Assembly (NCBI GenBank): GCA_004299555.1 | Contig: SCQU01000003.1 | Coordinates: forward strand, 62,001 to 126,000 | Reading direction: 5' to 3' | Length of the DNA stretch: 64,000 nucleotides | Source: Rhodanobacteraceae bacterium | GTDB taxonomy: Bacteria; Pseudomonadota; Gammaproteobacteria; Xanthomonadales; Rhodanobacteraceae | In this document: one piece after another, positions 44,645-53,560 of the stretch | Layout: each line of letters opens with the position of its first letter | Numbering within the stretch: the stretch's first letter is position 1 | Position numbers and translations under genes: made by a program | Notes under the pieces: generated by a model | Seen by the model: only the letters and a program-made list of their open reading frames with translations | Told to the model about the DNA's origin: nothing | The model's database searches: none

Positions 44645-46441
44645 TTACTGTTCAGACTGGATCGTGGGTACGCCTTCGGCCGCGGCAGCGAGCTTGGCGT
44701 GGGCGGCGTGCTGGACGTCGAGCTTGCGCATGATCGGCAACACCGCAAGCGCGATGATGGTACAGGCGACGCCGGCGACCCCGAGCCAGAAGAACAGGTT
44801 CGTGTAGTAGGGCATCGTCACCACGTTCAACTGGCCGTTGAATTGCTGCACCAGCTGCCGGGTTTGCGCGGGCAGTGCCGAGTACAGCGGTACATGGGAA
44901 CTGGCGGCGATCTTGGCCGCGCCGTTGGCGCCCGACATCCAGTCGCGGAAGTCACCCAGCTGCATCGCGAGGACGCCCGGAATTTCCTGGCGGATGGCGG
45001 GCGTCACGGTCACGGCGGTGCTGTGCAGGAAAGCGCCGATCTTGTCCGGCACGCTGGCAAACGACGCCACGATGCCGCCGAGGTATTGGGCCACGCCCGA
45101 CGCCACAAAGTAGGCGCCCATCATGAATCCGCCCATCCGCGCCGGTACGTAACGGGCCACGAAGGCAAGGCCAAGGCCGCTGGTCAAGAGCTCGCCCAGC
45201 GAGCCAAAACCGTAGCCCCACACCATCGTCCACGACGTGGTCATGCCGGGCGAGGTGGTGAAGCGGCCGGCGGCGCCGTAGATGAAAAAGCCAATCGCGA
45301 CCGCGAGGAATCCGAACGCGAACTTGGCCGCGATCGACAGGTCCTTGTCGCGCTTGGCAAAGTGGTTGTAGGTCAGCGCGAGGATCGGGCTGAGGATGAA
45401 GATCCAGATCGGGTTGAACGCCTGGAACTGCGCGGGGTCCCAGTTCCAGAGGTGCGTGCCGAAGAGGTCGAAGGACGGGTTGACGTTGCGCAGGGCGAAC
45501 AGGTTGAGCGAGGTCGACATCTGCTGGTAGAAGATGAAGAAGAATACGGTTTCGACCACCAGGATCAGGGCGATGATGAGGCCGGGCTTTTCACCGCGCG
45601 CGCACTTGGCGATGAGGTAGCCGAAGATCACCAGCACGAACGCGCCGGCCGCGTACACGAAGATTTTCGCGACCGTGCCATAGCGCAGGATGATGGTCGA
45701 GATGAACACCACCACGATGCCGCCGGCAATCACCGTCGCGAGCTTCCACAGCTTCATGGGTTTGTGGTCGGGTTCCGAGCCGATGAAGGCCAGCGTGCGC
45801 CGCATCACGAGATAGTTGCCAAGGCCGACCAGCAGGCCGACGCAGCACACCGCAAAGGCAATGTGCCAGCCGAGCCCGTCGCCAAAGAGGTTCTGGGCGC
45901 CCGGCAGCCACGCCATCTGGCCCGCATACGCGGCGTTGAAATAGTTCTTGATGACGGGCGTCAGCAGCATCGAGAAGGTCGAGCCGATGTTCACCGCCAT
46001 GTAGTAGATCGTGAAGGCGCCGTCGATGCGGCTGTTGTCACCCTCGTAGATCTTGCGCACCAGGTTGCCGGCATTGGCCTTGAACAGGCCGTTGCCGACC
46101 ACGATCACGCCCAACGCCACGAAGAGGAAGTTGGTGCTGTGGGCGGGCACCACCATCAGGCCGTAGCCGATCGCCAGCACGAACGCACCGAGCAGCATGG
46201 TGTGGCGGGTGCCGAAGAACTTGTCGCCGACCCAGCCGCCAATGGCGGGCGATACATAGATCAGCGCCGCGGCGGCGCTCCAGGTCAGGTTGGCAGGCGT
46301 GTCCTGAAAGCCGAGCCGCTGCACCATGTAGTAGATGATGAGCGCCTGCATGCCGTAGTAGCCAAAGCGCTCCCACATCTCGATCAGGAACACGGTCGAG
46401 AACGAACGGGTCTTGGACACGGCCGGTACGGTTGAATTCAT
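44645..46441 (-). CDS. Proton-dependent oligopeptide transporter (POT/PTR2 family)
   Basis: The 598-residue transporter has the POT signature EMWERFGYYGMQALIIYYMV in helix 1, GGWVGDKFFGTRHTMLLGA, and NAGNLVRKIYEG with FTIYYMAVNIGS in helices 4-5. It imports di- and tripeptides with protons. A large loop of about 100 residues between the last helices is longer than in DtpA and close to some Xanthomonadales homologues. I start it at the MNSTV methionine; an upstream TTG extension seems unlikely. Confidence 0.88.
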   Translation of the reverse strand: MNSTVPAVSKTRSFSTVFLIEMWERFGYYGMQALIIYYMVQRLGFQDTPANLTWSAAAALIYVSPAIGGWVGDKFFGTRHTMLLGAFVLAIGYGLMVVPAHSTNFLFVALGVIVVGNGLFKANAGNLVRKIYEGDNSRIDGAFTIYYMAVNIGSTFSMLLTPVIKNYFNAAYAGQMAWLPGAQNLFGDGLGWHIAFAVCCVGLLVGLGNYLVMRRTLAFIGSEPDHKPMKLWKLATVIAGGIVVVFISTIILRYGTVAKIFVYAAGAFVLVIFGYLIAKCARGEKPGLIIALILVVETVFFFIFYQQMSTSLNLFALRNVNPSFDLFGTHLWNWDPAQFQAFNPIWIFILSPILALTYNHFAKRDKDLSIAAKFAFGFLAVAIGFFIYGAAGRFTTSPGMTTSWTMVWGYGFGSLGELLTSGLGLAFVARYVPARMGGFMMGAYFVASGVAQYLGGIVASFASVPDKIGAFLHSTAVTVTPAIRQEIPGVLAMQLGDFRDWMSGANGAAKIAASSHVPLYSALPAQTRQLVQQFNGQLNVVTMPYYTNLFFWLGVAGVACTIIALAVLPIMRKLDVQHAAHAKLAAAAEGVPTIQSEQ

Positions 46442-46702
46442 GTTCGGGACACACCCTTTGGGCGGTTGCAATCGGTCAAGACTACCCTAATCGCGGCTGA
46501 ATGTGGGTGAGATGTGGCGTCTGCGCGATGCGGGGCATCGCGCGCCACTGCGCACGGGCGGCCAGCGATGAGCACGCTGGAACCCGCACCATGGATGGTT
46601 GTTTGCGCAACGGTCGAGGGGAGGGCTGGTTGCCAGGTCCTGGATTCTCCGCCGCGGTGGGCGCTGATATTCTTCCTAGGCCCAACGCCTCCCGTCCCGG
46701 CC

Positions 46703-47497
46703 ATGCAGCTCTATCTCGACCTTCTCCGCGACGTACTCGAACATGGCGCCGCCAAGGGCGATCGCACGGGTACGGGTACGCTGTCGGTGTTTGGCCGGCA
46801 GATCCGCATGGATCTGGCCCACGGGTTTCCGCTCCTTACCACCAAGAAGCTGCATTCGCGGTCGATCATCTACGAGTTGCTGTGGTTCCTGCGTGGCGAC
46901 ACCAACATCGCGTACCTCAAGGAACACGGCGTCAGCATCTGGAATGAATGGGCCGATGCCAATGGCGACCTTGGCCCCGTGTACGGTCACCAGTGGCGCG
47001 CGTGGCCAACGCCCGATGGGCGCACCATCGACCAGCTGGCGCGGGTGATCGGGCAGATCAAAAGCAACCCCAACTCAAGGCGCCTGCTGGTATCGGCGTG
47101 GAACGTCGGCGAGCTGGACCGGATGGCGCTGGCACCGTGCCATGCGCTGTTCCAGTTCTACGTCGTCAATGGCAAGCTGTCGTGCCAGCTCTACCAGCGT
47201 TCGGCCGACATTTTCCTCGGTGTGCCCTTCAACATCGCAAGCTACGCGCTGCTGACGTGCATGGTCGCGCAGGTGTGCGGGCTTGCGCGCGGTGAGTTCG
47301 TGCATACGTTCGGGGACCTGCATTTGTATTCCAACCACGTCGAGCAGGCGCGTGAGCAACTGACGCGCGCCCCGCGCGCCTTGCCGCGGCTCGAACTGAA
47401 TCCCGCGGTGAAGTCGCTGTTCGATTTCAGGTACGCAGACATCCACATTGCCGAATACGACCCGTGGCCCGCGATCAAGGCGCCGGTGGCGGTGTGA
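46703..47497 (+). CDS. thyA: Thymidylate synthase
   Basis: The 264-residue enzyme, the same length as in Escherichia coli, methylates dUMP with methylenetetrahydrofolate. It has [34 protein letters not shown], the catalytic cysteine in [32 protein letters not shown] and the C-terminal IKAPVAV. folA follows 163 bases later, so methylation and recycling of dihydrofolate are encoded together. Confidence 0.97.
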   Translation: MQLYLDLLRDVLEHGAAKGDRTGTGTLSVFGRQIRMDLAHGFPLLTTKKLHSRSIIYELLWFLRGDTNIAYLKEHGVSIWNEWADANGDLGPVYGHQWRAWPTPDGRTIDQLARVIGQIKSNPNSRRLLVSAWNVGELDRMALAPCHALFQFYVVNGKLSCQLYQRSADIFLGVPFNIASYALLTCMVAQVCGLARGEFVHTFGDLHLYSNHVEQAREQLTRAPRALPRLELNPAVKSLFDFRYADIHIAEYDPWPAIKAPVAV

Positions 47498-47660
47498 GCG
47501 GCATCTGTACCCCACCGACGTTTCGCATCGATTCCCGTCCCGTGGGAGGGGGCGGACGCTGGCGCGTGTGCGGGCGGTTGTCTCCGTCGGACCGCAGGGG
47601 GCCGGTGCGCAGCAGCTGGGGGAGGCGATTCACGGGTGCACGCGGGCACGGGGATGGCGC

Positions 47661-48143
47661 ATGATCACCCTCGTCGCCGCGCTGGATCGCGATCGCGCCA
47701 TCGGCCGCGCGGGCGCAATGCCGTGGCACCTGCCCGACGACCTGAAGCGCTTCAAGGCGTTGACGCTCGGCAAGCCCGTACTGCTTGGCCGCAAGACCGC
47801 GCTGGCGATCGGGCGGGCGTTGCCGGGCCGTGCGAACCTCGTGCTGACACGCGGCGCCACGGCACCCTTTGCCGGCCAGTTTGTGGTGCATTCGCTGGAC
47901 GCCGCGATTGATTTTGCGCACGGTGCCGAGCTCATGGTGATCGGCGGCGGTGCGGTCTACGCGCTCGCGCTGCCGCGCGCCACACGCATGTGCCTGACCG
48001 AAATCGACACCACGACAAAAGACGCGGATACCTTTTTCCCCGCATTTGACGCCGCGCAGTGGCGCGAGTCCGCGCGTGAGCACCACGCCGCGGACGCGAA
48101 GCACGCGCTGGCGTTCGATTTTGCCGAGTACCTGCGCCGATGA
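47661..48143 (+). CDS. folA: Dihydrofolate reductase
   Basis: The 160-residue enzyme reduces the dihydrofolate made by ThyA. It has the start MITLVAALDRDRAIGRAGAM, PWHLPDDLKRFKALTLGKPV with the active-site acid, LLGRKTALAIGRALPGR and MVIGGGAVYALAL. The usual GRKTWESIG is GRKTALAIG here. The mutT start codon overlaps its stop by four bases. Confidence 0.95.
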   Translation: MITLVAALDRDRAIGRAGAMPWHLPDDLKRFKALTLGKPVLLGRKTALAIGRALPGRANLVLTRGATAPFAGQFVVHSLDAAIDFAHGAELMVIGGGAVYALALPRATRMCLTEIDTTTKDADTFFPAFDAAQWRESAREHHAADAKHALAFDFAEYLRR

Positions 48144-48601
48144 TCGAAGTCGCCGCCGGCGTCCTGATCGATGCGCGTGGCCGCGTGCTGCTGCAGCAGC
48201 GGTTGCCGGGCAAGCACCTGGCGGGCTTGTGGGAGTTCCCGGGCGGCAAGCTCGAACCCGGTGAGAACGCCGCGCAGGCGTTGGCGCGCGAGCTGGACGA
48301 GGAGCTTGGCATCGCCGTGTTGGTGGCCACGCCGCTCATTTCACTGACCTGGGACTACCCCGAAAAGACCGTGCACCTGCATGCCTTCCAGGTCACTGCC
48401 TGGCGCGGCGAGGTGCGCGCGCGGGAAAACAATCCGCTGCGCTGGGTTGCCATTCCGGATATGGACACCAGCGTCATGCCGCCAGCCGACGTCCCGATCG
48501 TTGCGGCAGTGGCAAGCCGCGCCGCGTGCGCGCCGGAAGGCGACGGTGAATCGCCGCACGGCTCGATCGCCGGTCAAGCCGGGGATTGGCCGCCGAAGTA
48601 G
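48140..48601 (+). CDS. mutT: MutT-type Nudix hydrolase (8-oxo-dGTP diphosphatase)
   Basis: The 153-residue protein has LLQQRLPGKHLAGLWEFPGG and a full Nudix box (GGKLEPGENAAQALARELDE then ELGI). MutT removes oxidised dGTP from the nucleotide pool. After the fold (about residue 130) comes a short extra tail with no recognised motif. It is translationally coupled to folA, making a small nucleotide-metabolism operon. Confidence 0.9.
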   Translation: MIEVAAGVLIDARGRVLLQQRLPGKHLAGLWEFPGGKLEPGENAAQALARELDEELGIAVLVATPLISLTWDYPEKTVHLHAFQVTAWRGEVRARENNPLRWVAIPDMDTSVMPPADVPIVAAVASRAACAPEGDGESPHGSIAGQAGDWPPK

Positions 48602-48650
48602 GGGGGAAGGGTGCGTGTCGACCCGGTTGCGGAACGTCGGCGCGACTCGC

Positions 48651-49568
48651 CTAGTCCATCATCGCCGCCACGTGCGCGGCGGTGCCCTCGCGCAGGGCGT
48701 CGAGGTCGTAGCCGCCCTCGAGCGCCGAAACGATCCGCCCGCCGGCATGGCGGTCAGCGAGTTCCACCAAGTGCTGCGTGATCCAGCTGTAGTCGTCCAC
48801 CTTGAGTTGCAGCTCTGCGAGCGGATCGCGCGCGTCGGCGTCAAAGCCGGCCGAGATCAGCAGCAGTTGCGGGCGGTAGCGGTCCAGTTCGGGCAGCAAG
48901 TGGTTTTCCCACGCGGCGCGGAATTCGGCCGAGCCGGCGCCGGCCGGCAGTGGCGCATTGAAGATGTTGCCGCAACCGCGTTCGCTGGCGGCGCCCGTGC
49001 CGGGGTACAGCGGCATCTGGTGGCTGGATGCGTACAGCACCCGTGGCTCGTTCCAGAAGATGTCTTGCGTGCCGTTGCCGTGGTGGACGTCGAAATCGAC
49101 GATCGCGATGCGTTCCAGGGCGTGGGTTGCCAGTGCGTGGGCGGCGGCGGCGGCGATGTTGTTGAAGAGGCAAAACCCCATCGCCGCGTCGCGCGTCGCA
49201 TGATGGCCGGGTGGGCGCACGGCGCAGAACGCGCGTTGCGTGCCGCCGGTCAGCACGGCGTCGACCGCGGCGCAGGCGGCGCCCGCGGCGCGCAACCCGG
49301 CTTCGAGTGAGCCGGGTGACATCCAGGTGTCGGGATCCAGCGGGACGCGCTTGTCCGCCGGTGCGCTCGCGAAGATCTTGCCGATGTAGCCGGGTGCGTG
49401 TACACCCTCCAGCTGTGCGCGCGTCGCGCGCGGCGCCTCGATCCGTTCCAGTGCCGCAAAGGGCGCCGGATTCAACGCGGCAAGTACGGCTCGCAGCCGC
49501 GCGGGCGACTCGGGATGATCGGCGCCGGGGTCGTGTTGCAGGCAGGCGGGGTGCGTGTAGATGCGCAC
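48651..49568 (-). CDS. Histone deacetylase-family hydrolase
   Basis: The 305-residue protein has the zinc deacetylase fold: HPESPARLRAVLAAL, RPPGHHATRDAAMGFCLFNN with the paired active-site histidines, VDFDVHHGNGTQDIF with the zinc aspartate, and LISAGFDADARDPLAEL. Bacterial members act on acetylpolyamines, acetoin-like or acetylated protein substrates; which applies here is unknown. It is the last gene of a three-gene minus-strand run, starting at a GTG 13 bases after the adenosyltransferase stop. Confidence 0.9.
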   Translation of the reverse strand: MRIYTHPACLQHDPGADHPESPARLRAVLAALNPAPFAALERIEAPRATRAQLEGVHAPGYIGKIFASAPADKRVPLDPDTWMSPGSLEAGLRAAGAACAAVDAVLTGGTQRAFCAVRPPGHHATRDAAMGFCLFNNIAAAAAHALATHALERIAIVDFDVHHGNGTQDIFWNEPRVLYASSHQMPLYPGTGAASERGCGNIFNAPLPAGAGSAEFRAAWENHLLPELDRYRPQLLLISAGFDADARDPLAELQLKVDDYSWITQHLVELADRHAGGRIVSALEGGYDLDALREGTAAHVAAMMD

Positions 49569-49581
49569 ACTCAGTACCCGG

Positions 49582-50145
49582 TCACGCAGGCTTCTTGCGC
49601 TTTTCGTGCTGCCACAACACTTCGCCGTGACCACTGGCGCGCGCCAGCACGCGGCACCAGACAAACAGCAGGTCCGACAAACGGTTGAGGTAATGCACGA
49701 CTTCGATGCGCACCGTCTCGGCGTGCGCAAGGGTCACGACCCGGCGCTCGGCGCGACGACAGGTGGTACGCGCGACGTGGCACTGCGCGGCCGCCATGCC
49801 GCCACCGGGCAGGATGAATTCCTTCAGCCACGGCAGGTCGGCGTTGTAGTGGTCGAGCGTCTGTTCGAGCCCGCTGACGTCGGCTTCCTGGATCGTCTCC
49901 ATGCCCGGCACGCACAGCTCGCCGCCCAGGTCGAACAGTGCGTGCTGGATGCCGGTCAGCGACTCACGGATGTCCTCGGGCACGCCGTCGCAGGCGAGCA
50001 GCACGCCCAGCGTGCAGTTCAATTCGTCGATGCTGCCGTAGGCTTCGACCCGCGCTGAATCCTTGCGCGTGCGCGTACCGTCGCCGAGGCCCGTGGTGCC
50101 ATCGTCGCCGGTCCTGGTGTAGACCCTGGAAACGCGATTGCCCAC
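49582..50145 (-). CDS. Cob(I)alamin adenosyltransferase, PduO type
   Basis: The 187-residue enzyme attaches the adenosyl group to cobalamin. It carries RVYTRTGDDGTTGLGDGTR, VEAYGSIDELNCTLG, the helix ending ILPGGGMAAAQCHVARTTCRRAERR and YLNRLSDLLFVWCRVLA. It starts at a GTG just after the preceding gene's stop. Its neighbours are a putative transport membrane protein and the deacetylase, and a cobalamin-binding protein lies elsewhere in the window, which suggests the organism takes up and uses B12. Confidence 0.93.
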   Translation of the reverse strand: MGNRVSRVYTRTGDDGTTGLGDGTRTRKDSARVEAYGSIDELNCTLGVLLACDGVPEDIRESLTGIQHALFDLGGELCVPGMETIQEADVSGLEQTLDHYNADLPWLKEFILPGGGMAAAQCHVARTTCRRAERRVVTLAHAETVRIEVVHYLNRLSDLLFVWCRVLARASGHGEVLWQHEKRKKPA

Positions 50146-50150
50146 GCGGG

Positions 50151-50756
50151 TCAGTGCGCCGTGGTCAGGCGCAGTACCGTGAAGCGCCGGCCGAGCAGTG
50201 CGAAGCCGCCAAACAGGAGGGCCGACCACACGAGGGTGCCCGCGAGGGTGCCATGCTGGTAGAACGGCCAGCCGGCGATGTAGCAGGCGCCGAGGCCCGC
50301 CAGCGTGTGCGGGTACATCACGGTGGTGGCCCAGGTGAAGAAATTGGTGACGAGGTAAAACCCAGTCGCGCTGCCCACGGCCGCGACGGCGGTGTTCCAC
50401 ACGCGCACGCGGCCGCGCAGCGCGAAGCCGGCGACCGCGGTCAGCGCGACGCAGCCATAGATGACCGGCGCTACCCGCAGCCAGTCGGCAATTTGCGCCG
50501 CTGGCAATGCCAGCGCGATCAGCGCGTCGGCGCCGGCCATCGCCACCAGCGGCACGATGACCGCAAGATGGCGCTTGGCGAAGTAGGCGCCGCCAAACAG
50601 CGCCATGGCTTCGATGGGGGTGAAGTTCCATGGCAGTTCACCGGCCGCGAAATGCACCAGCAGGCGATAAATAACGGTGAAGGCAACCATTCCGCACAGC
50701 ACCAGGGTGCCGGGCGAAACCAGGTTTGCGTGGGGTGCGGGTACCGATTGCGACAT
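50151..50756 (-). CDS. DUF6580-like membrane protein, possible transporter S component
   Basis: The 201-residue protein has five or six hydrophobic helices, with NFTPIEAMALFGGAYFAKR near residue 47 and a WATTVMYPHTLAGLGACYIAG segment. This resembles DUF6580 proteins, whose outline recalls substrate-binding (S) subunits of energy-coupling factor transporters. Coupling to a cobalamin adenosyltransferase suggests a cobalamin or precursor substrate, but that is inference. I use the ATG at 50756, placed nine bases after GAGG. Confidence 0.7.
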   Translation of the reverse strand: MSQSVPAPHANLVSPGTLVLCGMVAFTVIYRLLVHFAAGELPWNFTPIEAMALFGGAYFAKRHLAVIVPLVAMAGADALIALALPAAQIADWLRVAPVIYGCVALTAVAGFALRGRVRVWNTAVAAVGSATGFYLVTNFFTWATTVMYPHTLAGLGACYIAGWPFYQHGTLAGTLVWSALLFGGFALLGRRFTVLRLTTAH

Positions 50757-50841
50757 GGAATCCATCCTCGATGCGACTGCGCCTAGCTTAGCGCAAACGG
50801 CGTGCGCCGAAGGCTGACCGGCATCAACCGGTTATCATTGC

Positions 50842-52059
50842 ATGATGCCCGATTCGGTAGAAATCCTGATCGTGGGCGGTGGCCTGGTCGGCACCAGCCT
50901 GGCGCTGGCGCTGGACGCAACCGGTATCGACGTGGCGCTGGTTGAAGCCGCACCGCCGCGTGCGCCGAGCCTGCCGGCTGCCGAGGACAACGACCGCAAC
51001 CTTGTGCTTGCGCGCGCGTCGGTGAATGCCCTGCGCGCGTTGGGTGTCTGGCCGCACCTTGCCGCGATGGCGGGCACGATTCGCCGGCTGGAAGTCAGCC
51101 GTGCGGGTGAGTTTGGCCGGTTCCGCGTTGCGGCTGCGGATGCAGGCGTCGATGCGTTGGGGCGCGTGGTGCCCGGGCGCGTGCTTGCAGCGGCGCTGGA
51201 GGCCCGCTTGCATGAATGCCGCCACGTCCAGCGTTTGGCACCGGCGCGGCTGCTGTCACTGGCGCCCGTCGCAACCGGTTGGCGCGCGGTGGTACTGGCC
51301 GATGGCGCCGAGTGTACGCTGGATGCCCGCCTGGTCGTGGGCGCCGACGGCAGCCATTCGCTGGTGCGTGCGCAGATCGGCATCGCGGCGCGCAAACACG
51401 ACTACGCACAAAGCCTGTTTGTGTGTACGGTCGGGTGTGGGCGCGAGGTGCCGGACTGTGCCTTCGAGCGTTTCACGGATGCGGGCCCCGTCGCGCTGCT
51501 GCCGTTGCCGCATGGCCGCCGCGGCCTGGTGCTGACGGTGACGGCGGACCAACATGAGGCGGTGGCGGTGATGGACGACGCCGCCTTCGTGGCCTTGGCC
51601 CAGCAGCGCTGCGGCTGGAAGCTGGGGGCGTTGACGCGGCCCGGCAAGCGTTTTGCACACCGCATTCAGCGGGTGCTGGCCGACGCGCTGACCGCGCCGC
51701 GTGCGGTGCTGGTCGGCAACGCCGCGCAGACCGTGCATCCGATCGGCGCACAGGGATTCAATCTTGGCCTGCGCGACGCGCTGACACTGGCGGAATTGCT
51801 GGACGGCGCCCCTGATCCCGGCGCGGGGGCGCTGTTGGGCGCCTATGCCGCACGGCGGCGGCCCGATCGTGACGGCGTCGTGGCCTTCAGCCACGGGTTG
51901 ATCGCGCTTGGTTGCCTCGCGCAACCGGTGCTGTCACCGCTGCGCTCGCTGGCGTTGCTGGCGCTCGATCGCATGCCGCCGCTGCGGCATGCCGTCGCCC
52001 GCCACGGCATGGGTTTTCGCGGGCTGCCTCCGGCGGCCGTATTGGACGCCGGCCCGTGA
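50842..52059 (+). CDS. ubiH: UbiH-like FAD hydroxylase (ubiquinone synthesis)
   Basis: The 405-residue flavoprotein has the FAD-binding start EILIVGGGLVGTSLALALDATG, the middle block LVVGADGSHSLVRAQIGI and the late VLVGNAAQTVHPIGAQGFNLGLRD. These are the motifs of UbiH/UbiI/UbiF enzymes, which hydroxylate the ubiquinone ring. Assignment to UbiH rests on similarity to the gammaproteobacterial gene order with a second hydroxylase next. The next gene's GTG overlaps its stop. Confidence 0.87.
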   Translation: MMPDSVEILIVGGGLVGTSLALALDATGIDVALVEAAPPRAPSLPAAEDNDRNLVLARASVNALRALGVWPHLAAMAGTIRRLEVSRAGEFGRFRVAAADAGVDALGRVVPGRVLAAALEARLHECRHVQRLAPARLLSLAPVATGWRAVVLADGAECTLDARLVVGADGSHSLVRAQIGIAARKHDYAQSLFVCTVGCGREVPDCAFERFTDAGPVALLPLPHGRRGLVLTVTADQHEAVAVMDDAAFVALAQQRCGWKLGALTRPGKRFAHRIQRVLADALTAPRAVLVGNAAQTVHPIGAQGFNLGLRDALTLAELLDGAPDPGAGALLGAYAARRRPDRDGVVAFSHGLIALGCLAQPVLSPLRSLALLALDRMPPLRHAVARHGMGFRGLPPAAVLDAGP

Positions 52060-53246
52060 GCACGCGGCGCCCCGCGTTGGACGTGGCCGTGGCCGGCGGT
52101 GGAATGGTCGGCGCGGCGTGTGCGTTGGCGTTGGCACAACAGGGTTTCGCGGTCGCGCTGCTGGATGCGCGCGAGCCCCCGCCGTGGCGCACGGGCGACC
52201 CCGAAGACCTGCGGGTGATTGCGATGGCGCCGTCCTCGGCGCGCCTGCTCGATGGGCTGGGCGTATGGCGCGGCATCCAGACGGCGCGCGTGTCGGCGTA
52301 CCGGCGCATGGTCGTGTGGGATGCCGGGTCGGGCGCGGAGCTCCGGTTTGATGCCGCGCGCGAAGGCCGTGCACAGCTCGGCTGGATCGTCGAAAACAAG
52401 CTTGTTGCGTGGGTGTTGTGGCAGGCACTGGACGCCGCCGGCGTGCGCCGCGTGTGTCCGGCCGAGGTCGAATCGTTCGTGCAGCGCGACGATCGCGTCA
52501 CGCTGAACCTTGCAGGGGGCGAGGCGCTGTCCGCGGCGCTGCTGGTGATCGCCGATGGCGCGGGTTCGCGGCTCCGCGCGCAGGCCGGGATCCCGGTGCA
52601 TGGGCGCGACTATCACCAGCGCGCGGTGGTCGCGCATGTGGTGACCGAGCGCGGTCACGCGCACACCGCGTGGCAGCGGTTCACGCGCGAGGGCCCGATT
52701 GCGTTGTTGCCGCTGGCCGGGGGACGCAGTTCCATCGTGTGGTCGTTGCCGGAGGCACGCGCGCGCGACGTGCTGGCGCTGGATGCCGCGGCGTTTTGCC
52801 GGGCCGCGGGTCTGGCCGCGGATTTTCGGCTCGGACGGGTCACGTCCACCACGGCGCGCGCATCGTTTCCGCTGCGCCTGCGGTTTGCTGCGCGGTTTGC
52901 GGCCGGGCGTTGCGTGCTGGTGGGCGATGCCGCGCACGCGGTACACCCGCTGGCGGGCCAGGGCGCGAACCTCGGCCTGCGCGACGTGGCCGAATTGGCG
53001 GCGGTGCTGGGTCAGGCGCACGCCGCCGGGCGTGATTTCACGGCAGCGCATGTGCTGCAGCGCTATGCGCGCCGGCGGCGCTCGGCCAGCGCGCTGGATG
53101 CGTGTTCGATTGACGCCATCGAGCGGATCTTTGCGTGGCATGCGCCCGCGTGGGCGGCGCTGCGCGGTGCCGGGATGCGCGGGCTGGATGCGCTCCCGGT
53201 TCTGAAACGGCGACTGGTGGCACGCGCCGCAGGCAACCTGCCGTAA
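52056..53246 (+). CDS. Second ubiquinone-biosynthesis FAD hydroxylase (UbiI/UbiF type)
   Basis: The 396-residue paralogue has DVAVAGGGMVGAACALALAQQ, EDLRVIAMAPSSARLLDGLGVW, LLVIADGAGSRLRAQAGI and VLVGDAAHAVHPLAGQGANLGLRD, followed by a helical C-terminus. It probably hydroxylates a different ring position from the first enzyme; UbiI and UbiF cannot be told apart by eye. The GTG start overlaps the ubiH stop, so both are translated from one mRNA. Confidence 0.85.
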   Translation: MSTRRPALDVAVAGGGMVGAACALALAQQGFAVALLDAREPPPWRTGDPEDLRVIAMAPSSARLLDGLGVWRGIQTARVSAYRRMVVWDAGSGAELRFDAAREGRAQLGWIVENKLVAWVLWQALDAAGVRRVCPAEVESFVQRDDRVTLNLAGGEALSAALLVIADGAGSRLRAQAGIPVHGRDYHQRAVVAHVVTERGHAHTAWQRFTREGPIALLPLAGGRSSIVWSLPEARARDVLALDAAAFCRAAGLAADFRLGRVTSTTARASFPLRLRFAARFAAGRCVLVGDAAHAVHPLAGQGANLGLRDVAELAAVLGQAHAAGRDFTAAHVLQRYARRRRSASALDACSIDAIERIFAWHAPAWAALRGAGMRGLDALPVLKRRLVARAAGNLP

Positions 53247-53560
53247 CCAGGACCGCGCAGGCGGACATAGACGGGTGGTCGAGATGACCGGGCGCGCGTG
53301 CGCGTTGATGTGCGCGTGGCTCGCGGGGGCGTTTGCAGGTGGAAACGCCCTTGTTCGCCAACAAAGGAGAATGAAGGGATGGTTTCCGGTGCTGTGCGAC
53401 TGCATCCCCCTCGTGCCTGCGGCGTGGCCCCTTCCGGCGGAAGGGTGTCTCGGTGCCACGCGCTGCCCCGCTCCGCCGAAGGCAAGAGTAATGGGGCCTT
53501 CACCCTGGGTGCGTGACTGCATCCCCCGATGCTCCGCATCGACTCCCTTCCGCTGAGGGG
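53247..53560. repeat. Gene-free interval with intergenic palindromes
   Basis: This 314-base gap between the hydroxylase and ispB contains the perfect hairpin CCCTTCC-GGC-GGAAGGG at 53429-53445, the same family as the 98-bp repeat palindromes. A segment like GACTGCATCCCCC occurs twice, near 53398 and 53517. Small open frames on both strands look like by-products of GC bias. There is no T tract fit for a terminator. Confidence 0.6.

Noticed and set aside
44561-46435. Long plus-strand open frame opposite the peptide transporter
   Set aside because: Shadow of a well-conserved POT transporter gene; the translated product has no hydrophobic segments or motifs.
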